DNA of 64,000 nt from Minisyncoccota bacterium (GTDB taxonomy: Bacteria > Patescibacteria > Paceibacteria > UBA9973 > UBA918): the NCBI GenBank assembly GCA_021734905.1, contig JAIPIB010000003.1, positions 26,243-90,242 on the forward strand, read 5' to 3'. A program made the translations under genes and the position numbers. Positions 60,218-64,000 of the stretch are shown here, piece by piece. How positions within the stretch are numbered: position 1 is the stretch's first letter; each line of letters begins with the position of its first letter. The notes under the pieces were generated by a model. That model made no database searches and was not told the DNA's origin. It was given only the letters and a program-made list of their open reading frames with translations.

Positions 60218-62716
60218 TTAGAAGTAGACGGTGGATGCGATGGAATCCCCCGCTCGCAATTTCATGACCTTCACCCCCTGTGTCTGTCGTCCAAGAGATG
60301 GGACGTCTTTGAGTGGGAGTTTGATGACTTGTCCTTTCTTGCTCATCACAACAAGTTCACCTTCTGCCTTACCTTCACCGTCGACGATTGCTGCCCCGAT
60401 AACATTTCCTGTCTTTGGTGTTATTTTCGCAGTCTTTATTCCTGAACCTCCTCGTTTTTGAACCTTATATTCCTTTACTGGCGTTGTCTTTCCATAACCA
60501 TTCTCCATAACAACAAGAATTTCTGCATCTTTTTCATCTTTTGAAAGCACATCTGCCGCAACAACAACGTCCCCTTTACCAAGCTTCATGACACGAACCC
60601 CTGCTGCAGTACGTCCCATTTCGCGAACGTCACTTTCCTTAAATCTAATTGCCTGTCCTTTTGAAGTTACGAGTGAAATATTATCTCCCTTTCCAACAAA
60701 CATTGCTGAGATAAATGCATCATCTCCCTTGAGAGTAATTGCAATCAATCCACTTCTTCGGACGTCCTTAAAGCTTGCAGCGTCTGATTTCTTACCAACA
60801 CCATCTCGTGTTACAAGCATGAGCGACCAGTCACCTTCCCACTCTTCCTTGCGTACAGCAAGAACCGAGGTGACTTTTTCTTCTGAAGTCAGTGCGAGGA
60901 AATTCATAATTGATTTTCCTTTTGTTGCTCGTCGTCCTTCAGGAATATCGTACATTTTGGTTTGATACACCTTTCCTTTATCGGTGAAAAAGAGCAAATC
61001 ACTATGTGTCGATGTGGTGAGGAGTTTTGTTACCACATCTTCCTCTTTAGTATTTAAATCAACTACACCGACACCTCCTCTCTTCTGTGTCTTGTATTCA
61101 GCGGGGTTTGTACGCTTAACGTACCCGCCCTGTGTAAGAACAAGAACGCTTTCTTCGTCAGCAATAAGATCCTCAAGACTAAGCATTTTTACTCCACCTT
61201 TAACTATCTTTGTCCGACGATCATCACCATATTTTTCTGCAATTTCTGCAAGCTCAGACTTAATGATTGAAAGCATTTTTTTCTTGCTTGCGAGAATTGC
61301 TTCAAGTTCAGAAATAAGTTTCTGTACCTCACGAAGCTCTTCTTCAATTTTCTTTCGCTCAAGTCCAGCAAGCTTCTGAAGACGCATATCAAGAATAGCC
61401 TGTGCTTGAATTGCAGAAAACTTAAATTCCTTCATGAGCGCAGCATGGGCAGTTGGAACATCTTTTGATGCACGGATAAGCTTAATGATAGCGTCAATAT
61501 GATCAAGTGCTTTCTTAAGACCAAGTAAAATATGCTCACGATCCTGTGCTTTGGTAAGGTCAAACTGTGTTCGTCTTCGGACAACTTCCACTCGGTGTTT
61601 GATGTATTCCTGGAGGATTGCCTTAAGTGAGAGTGTTTGTGGCACACCATCCACAAGAGCCACCATATTGTAATGGAATGAGTCCTCAAGTTGTGTATGT
61701 TTATAGAGTTTATTAAGAACTGTCTGTGGTTGAGCACCGCTCTTCAGTTCCACAACAACGCGAATGTCACTTGTTGATTCATCTCGAAGATCACGAATAC
61801 CTTCAATTTTTTTGTCGCGTACAAGATCAGCGATCTTAATAATCATGTCTGACTTATTTACACGATACGGGATAGACGTAATGATGATCGAGAAATTTCC
61901 TTTTTTATCTTCAACAATCTCTGCCTCGCCACGAACAACAACACCTCCTCGTCCATTTGCATATGCATGCGCAATGTCTTTCTGATTAAATGCAATACCT
62001 CCCATTGGGAAATCTGGGCCTTTTACAAATTGAAGAAGGTCATTCGTTGAAGCATCTGGTGTATCAATCAAGTGTTCAACTGCTTTAGCAACTTCACGCA
62101 GGTTGTGTGGCGGAATATTCGTTGCCATACCAACGGCAATACCAAGTGTTCCTGTAAGGAGCAAGTTTGGAACAGCTGCAGGAAGTACCTCTGGCTCCTT
62201 CTTCGTGCCATCATAGTTTGGCTTCCAATTAACAGTGTCTTTTTCCAGATCACGAAGTAATTCTTCTGCAATTTTAGACATTTTTGCCTCAGTATATCGA
62301 TATGCAGCAGCACTATCTCCATCAATAGAACCAAAGTTTCCTTGGCCTAATACGAGTGGGTATCTTGTTGTAAAACCTTGAGCTAGTTTTACCATCGCCT
62401 CATACACAGAGGCATCACCGTGTGGATGGAAACTACCCAAAACATCTCCAACTACTGTCGCAGATTTTTTGAAACGTGCACCAGAGGTAAGGCCATTGAG
62501 TCGCATAGAATAGAGAACCCGACGATGTACGGGCTTAAGTCCATCACGCACATCAGGAAGAGCGCGCTGTGTGATCACGGTCATTGCATAGTCAATATAT
62601 GACGTACGCATTTCACTCGTGATGTCTTGTGCGATCACATTTTGATGCCCTAAAATCGGCAGACTTTCCTGCTTCTTTGGCTCATCTCCGTCTCCTTTAT
62701 TATTACTTTTTTTCAT
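60218..62716 (-). CDS. gyrA: DNA gyrase subunit A
   Basis: 832 residues. ALPDVRDGLKPVHRRVLY, catalytic tyrosine in AAAYRYTEAKM, and six C-terminal beta-pinwheel repeats. The gyrase-specific box is seen as QKRGGVG and again as QKRGGSG, which supports gyrase over topoisomerase IV. TATAAT lies about 40 nt upstream (near 62755). It introduces negative supercoils with GyrB, which is not in the window. Confidence 0.96.
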   Translation of the reverse strand: MKKSNNKGDGDEPKKQESLPILGHQNVIAQDITSEMRTSYIDYAMTVITQRALPDVRDGLKPVHRRVLYSMRLNGLTSGARFKKSATVVGDVLGSFHPHGDASVYEAMVKLAQGFTTRYPLVLGQGNFGSIDGDSAAAYRYTEAKMSKIAEELLRDLEKDTVNWKPNYDGTKKEPEVLPAAVPNLLLTGTLGIAVGMATNIPPHNLREVAKAVEHLIDTPDASTNDLLQFVKGPDFPMGGIAFNQKDIAHAYANGRGGVVVRGEAEIVEDKKGNFSIIITSIPYRVNKSDMIIKIADLVRDKKIEGIRDLRDESTSDIRVVVELKSGAQPQTVLNKLYKHTQLEDSFHYNMVALVDGVPQTLSLKAILQEYIKHRVEVVRRRTQFDLTKAQDREHILLGLKKALDHIDAIIKLIRASKDVPTAHAALMKEFKFSAIQAQAILDMRLQKLAGLERKKIEEELREVQKLISELEAILASKKKMLSIIKSELAEIAEKYGDDRRTKIVKGGVKMLSLEDLIADEESVLVLTQGGYVKRTNPAEYKTQKRGGVGVVDLNTKEEDVVTKLLTTSTHSDLLFFTDKGKVYQTKMYDIPEGRRATKGKSIMNFLALTSEEKVTSVLAVRKEEWEGDWSLMLVTRDGVGKKSDAASFKDVRRSGLIAITLKGDDAFISAMFVGKGDNISLVTSKGQAIRFKESDVREMGRTAAGVRVMKLGKGDVVVAADVLSKDEKDAEILVVMENGYGKTTPVKEYKVQKRGGSGIKTAKITPKTGNVIGAAIVDGEGKAEGELVVMSKKGQVIKLPLKDVPSLGRQTQGVKVMKLRAGDSIASTVYF

Positions 62717-62806
62717 GACTCAAAATAAAATCTCATTGAATGTGCGACATTATAGCACATGTCTTCTGTTGTTGTAGACCATTCTGAGGATGCTATTCAA
62801 GGACAG

Positions 62807-63250
62807 TTATTCCATCTTTTGCTCTGTTGTTGTGCCTATCATAATAACTTTTGGAGTATTTCGTTCTGCCACTGGTGCCGGAAGCTGAACATCCTCAACT
62901 GTTTCTGGTATGAAAATTTCTGTAGTTACAGGAGATTCAATTTCTTGAATCGGCTCTTCGGCATTTATTTCCATTTGAAGTGAGTCTAGCTGAGTAGTCG
63001 ATGTCTCAGTGTCTTTTGTCGCTTCAATAATATTTCCAAACTGCGTTTTTGCAGTACTAAAAATATCGACGAGTGGATTATTTTTGCTTTCTGTTTTTTC
63101 TTCTTGCTGAATTGTATTATTAGAAAACCGAGCAGGTACCGTTGAAACCCATACCGACCCAATAATTCCCGTTACTAAAATAGCTACAAAAAAAGCATAC
63201 CTCGTTTTGATTTCTCGTGGTTTCGACTGTATGTGTTTGAGGAAATCCAT
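62807..63250 (-). CDS. single-pass membrane protein of unknown function
   Basis: 147 residues: basic N-terminus, one membrane helix (YAFFVAILVTGIIGSVWVS), then a polar, acidic outer part rich in Glu and Thr, probably disordered. No family recognised. It lies between gyrA and the MBL gene on the same strand. Confidence 0.65.
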   Translation of the reverse strand: MDFLKHIQSKPREIKTRYAFFVAILVTGIIGSVWVSTVPARFSNNTIQQEEKTESKNNPLVDIFSTAKTQFGNIIEATKDTETSTTQLDSLQMEINAEEPIQEIESPVTTEIFIPETVEDVQLPAPVAERNTPKVIMIGTTTEQKME

Positions 63251-63294
63251 ACTTTATTTTACACGGTGTCGCTCTCCTCCAACAGTTATCTTTT

Positions 63295-63915
63295 CTAGCT
63301 ACTTAAAACAACAATTTCCCCCTCCATTTCGGCAAGATCTTTTTTCTTAATAGTAAGTTTGTCAATTGGTTTCACAGGATCAATCCCTTCCTCTTTGAAA
63401 AACGCTTTTAATGCAGCATCTGAATAGTGCATTGGAATAATGCATTTTGCTTCAAATTTAGTAGCAAGTTTGCTTGCCGCAGGGACATCAAGTACGTCTC
63501 CTCCACCGATAGGGATAAACAGAATATCAATATCGTCTAATTCTCCGAGTATTTTTGAGTCAATAACTTCACTTCCAAGGGCACCGAGAAATACAATGTT
63601 AATTCCCTCGAGTGTTACTTGGTAAATGGTGTTGTATCGTGCAACATTTTCATATGTTGTCGGCACACCATATCCGCGAGTTGTCACTTCTCCAACCTCA
63701 TATTCTCCTGGACCATCAATAACAAAGGCTTCCTTGGTACCATATGACATCTCTCCAGCTCCATTGAAATCTGGATGGTTGAGTGACACAAAGGCAACAT
63801 CTGCACCAAACCGTGCGCCAGTAAGTTTCGATTTTTTTGAAATAGGATCAAAGACAAGTGTTGTGTCACCAAACGAAACTTTAAAACACTGCCCTCCGTG
63901 ATGTGTGATAATCAT
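63295..63915 (-). CDS. MBL-fold metal-dependent hydrolase (UlaG-like)
   Basis: 206 residues. IITHHGGQCFKVSFGDTTLVFDPI is the UlaG-like beginning. The usual metal motif HxHxDH is reduced to SLNHPDFN, and IPMHYSDAAL supplies a late His. IDGPGEYEV is also typical. The loss of ligands suggests altered metal binding. TATAGT (63922-63927) lies 6 nt before the ATG. Confidence 0.85.
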   Translation of the reverse strand: MIITHHGGQCFKVSFGDTTLVFDPISKKSKLTGARFGADVAFVSLNHPDFNGAGEMSYGTKEAFVIDGPGEYEVGEVTTRGYGVPTTYENVARYNTIYQVTLEGINIVFLGALGSEVIDSKILGELDDIDILFIPIGGGDVLDVPAASKLATKFEAKCIIPMHYSDAALKAFFKEEGIDPVKPIDKLTIKKKDLAEMEGEIVVLSS

Positions 63916-63963
63916 AATGACACTATAGTACTAGAGAGCGCGATCTTTCGCAAAATAAAGGCC

Positions 63964-64000
63964 CCGTGTTTCCATCCTGTATTACAGGATGGAGACACGG
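63964..64000. terminator. hairpin at the window end, probable terminator
   Basis: CCGTGTTTCCATCCTG and CAGGATGGAGACACGG form a 16-bp stem with one wobble pair and a 5-nt loop. The following sequence lies outside the window. Confidence 0.6.

Overview
The window looks like a chromosomal segment of a Patescibacteria/CPR bacterium, most like the Parcubacteria. It is AT-rich and densely packed. Core proteins are short: IF-2 has no long N-terminal region and DnaX has no zinc module. There are almost no biosynthetic genes, and several TrbC/VirB2-type pilin paralogues are present. Many genes start 6-9 nt after a -10 box with no room for a ribosome binding site. This assignment is inference from gene content; no rRNA is present to confirm it.

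Layout. 1-6 kb: a partial membrane protein, a cold-shock protein, a peroxiredoxin and a minus-strand run of exported proteins, including a fibre-like protein with an S74 chaperone domain. 6-12 kb: tRNA-Gln, a half-size MFS protein, a Nudix-like protein, an HD protein, an XRE regulator with a membrane partner, a DM13-MsrA-MsrB fusion that seems to share the regulator's operator, and a MerT-like protein. 12-23 kb: small transporters, MltG, phosphatases, dnaX, a D,D-carboxypeptidase, dus-ftsQ-serS and dprA. 23-27 kb: a frameshifted phosphotransferase with two PEP-utilising histidine domains, and a NYN nuclease. 27-35 kb: topA, relA/spoT, parB, miaA and tRNAs Leu and Trp. 35-41 kb: a pilin fused to an M15-like peptidase, tRNA-Tyr, a HINT protein, PspC/PadR, a sugar transferase and small hypothetical genes. 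41-48 kb: clpB, a cysteine desulfurase, infB and rbfA. 48-51 kb: tRNAs Cys, Leu, Lys and Leu, then a serine recombinase between 55-bp inverted repeats. 51-64 kb: a Nudix protein, a SAHH-like protein, trhO, an SPFH operon, four pilin-like genes, a solute-binding protein, a methyltransferase, gyrA and an MBL-fold protein.

Two gene-expression styles coexist. Housekeeping genes are largely leaderless. A second group (positions near 6089, 21021, 33055, 36405, 37517, 40220, 40553, 44719, 54097) has strong Shine-Dalgarno sequences, mostly consensus promoters and private terminators, and mostly encodes proteins I do not recognise.

The most unusual feature is a family of structured sequences attached to tRNA genes. 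Downstream of tRNA-Gln, -Tyr and -Cys the pattern is tRNA 3' end, then an inverted copy of the T arm, then a structured core, then a second direct copy of the tRNA 3' end. Related cores follow tRNA-Lys and tRNA-Trp. A tRNA-Leu-like gene is split in its T arm by a similar core that contains an intact tRNA-Leu(CAA). The two tRNAs with an encoded CCA lack these structures. Many perfect inverted repeats also occur inside conserved coding genes.
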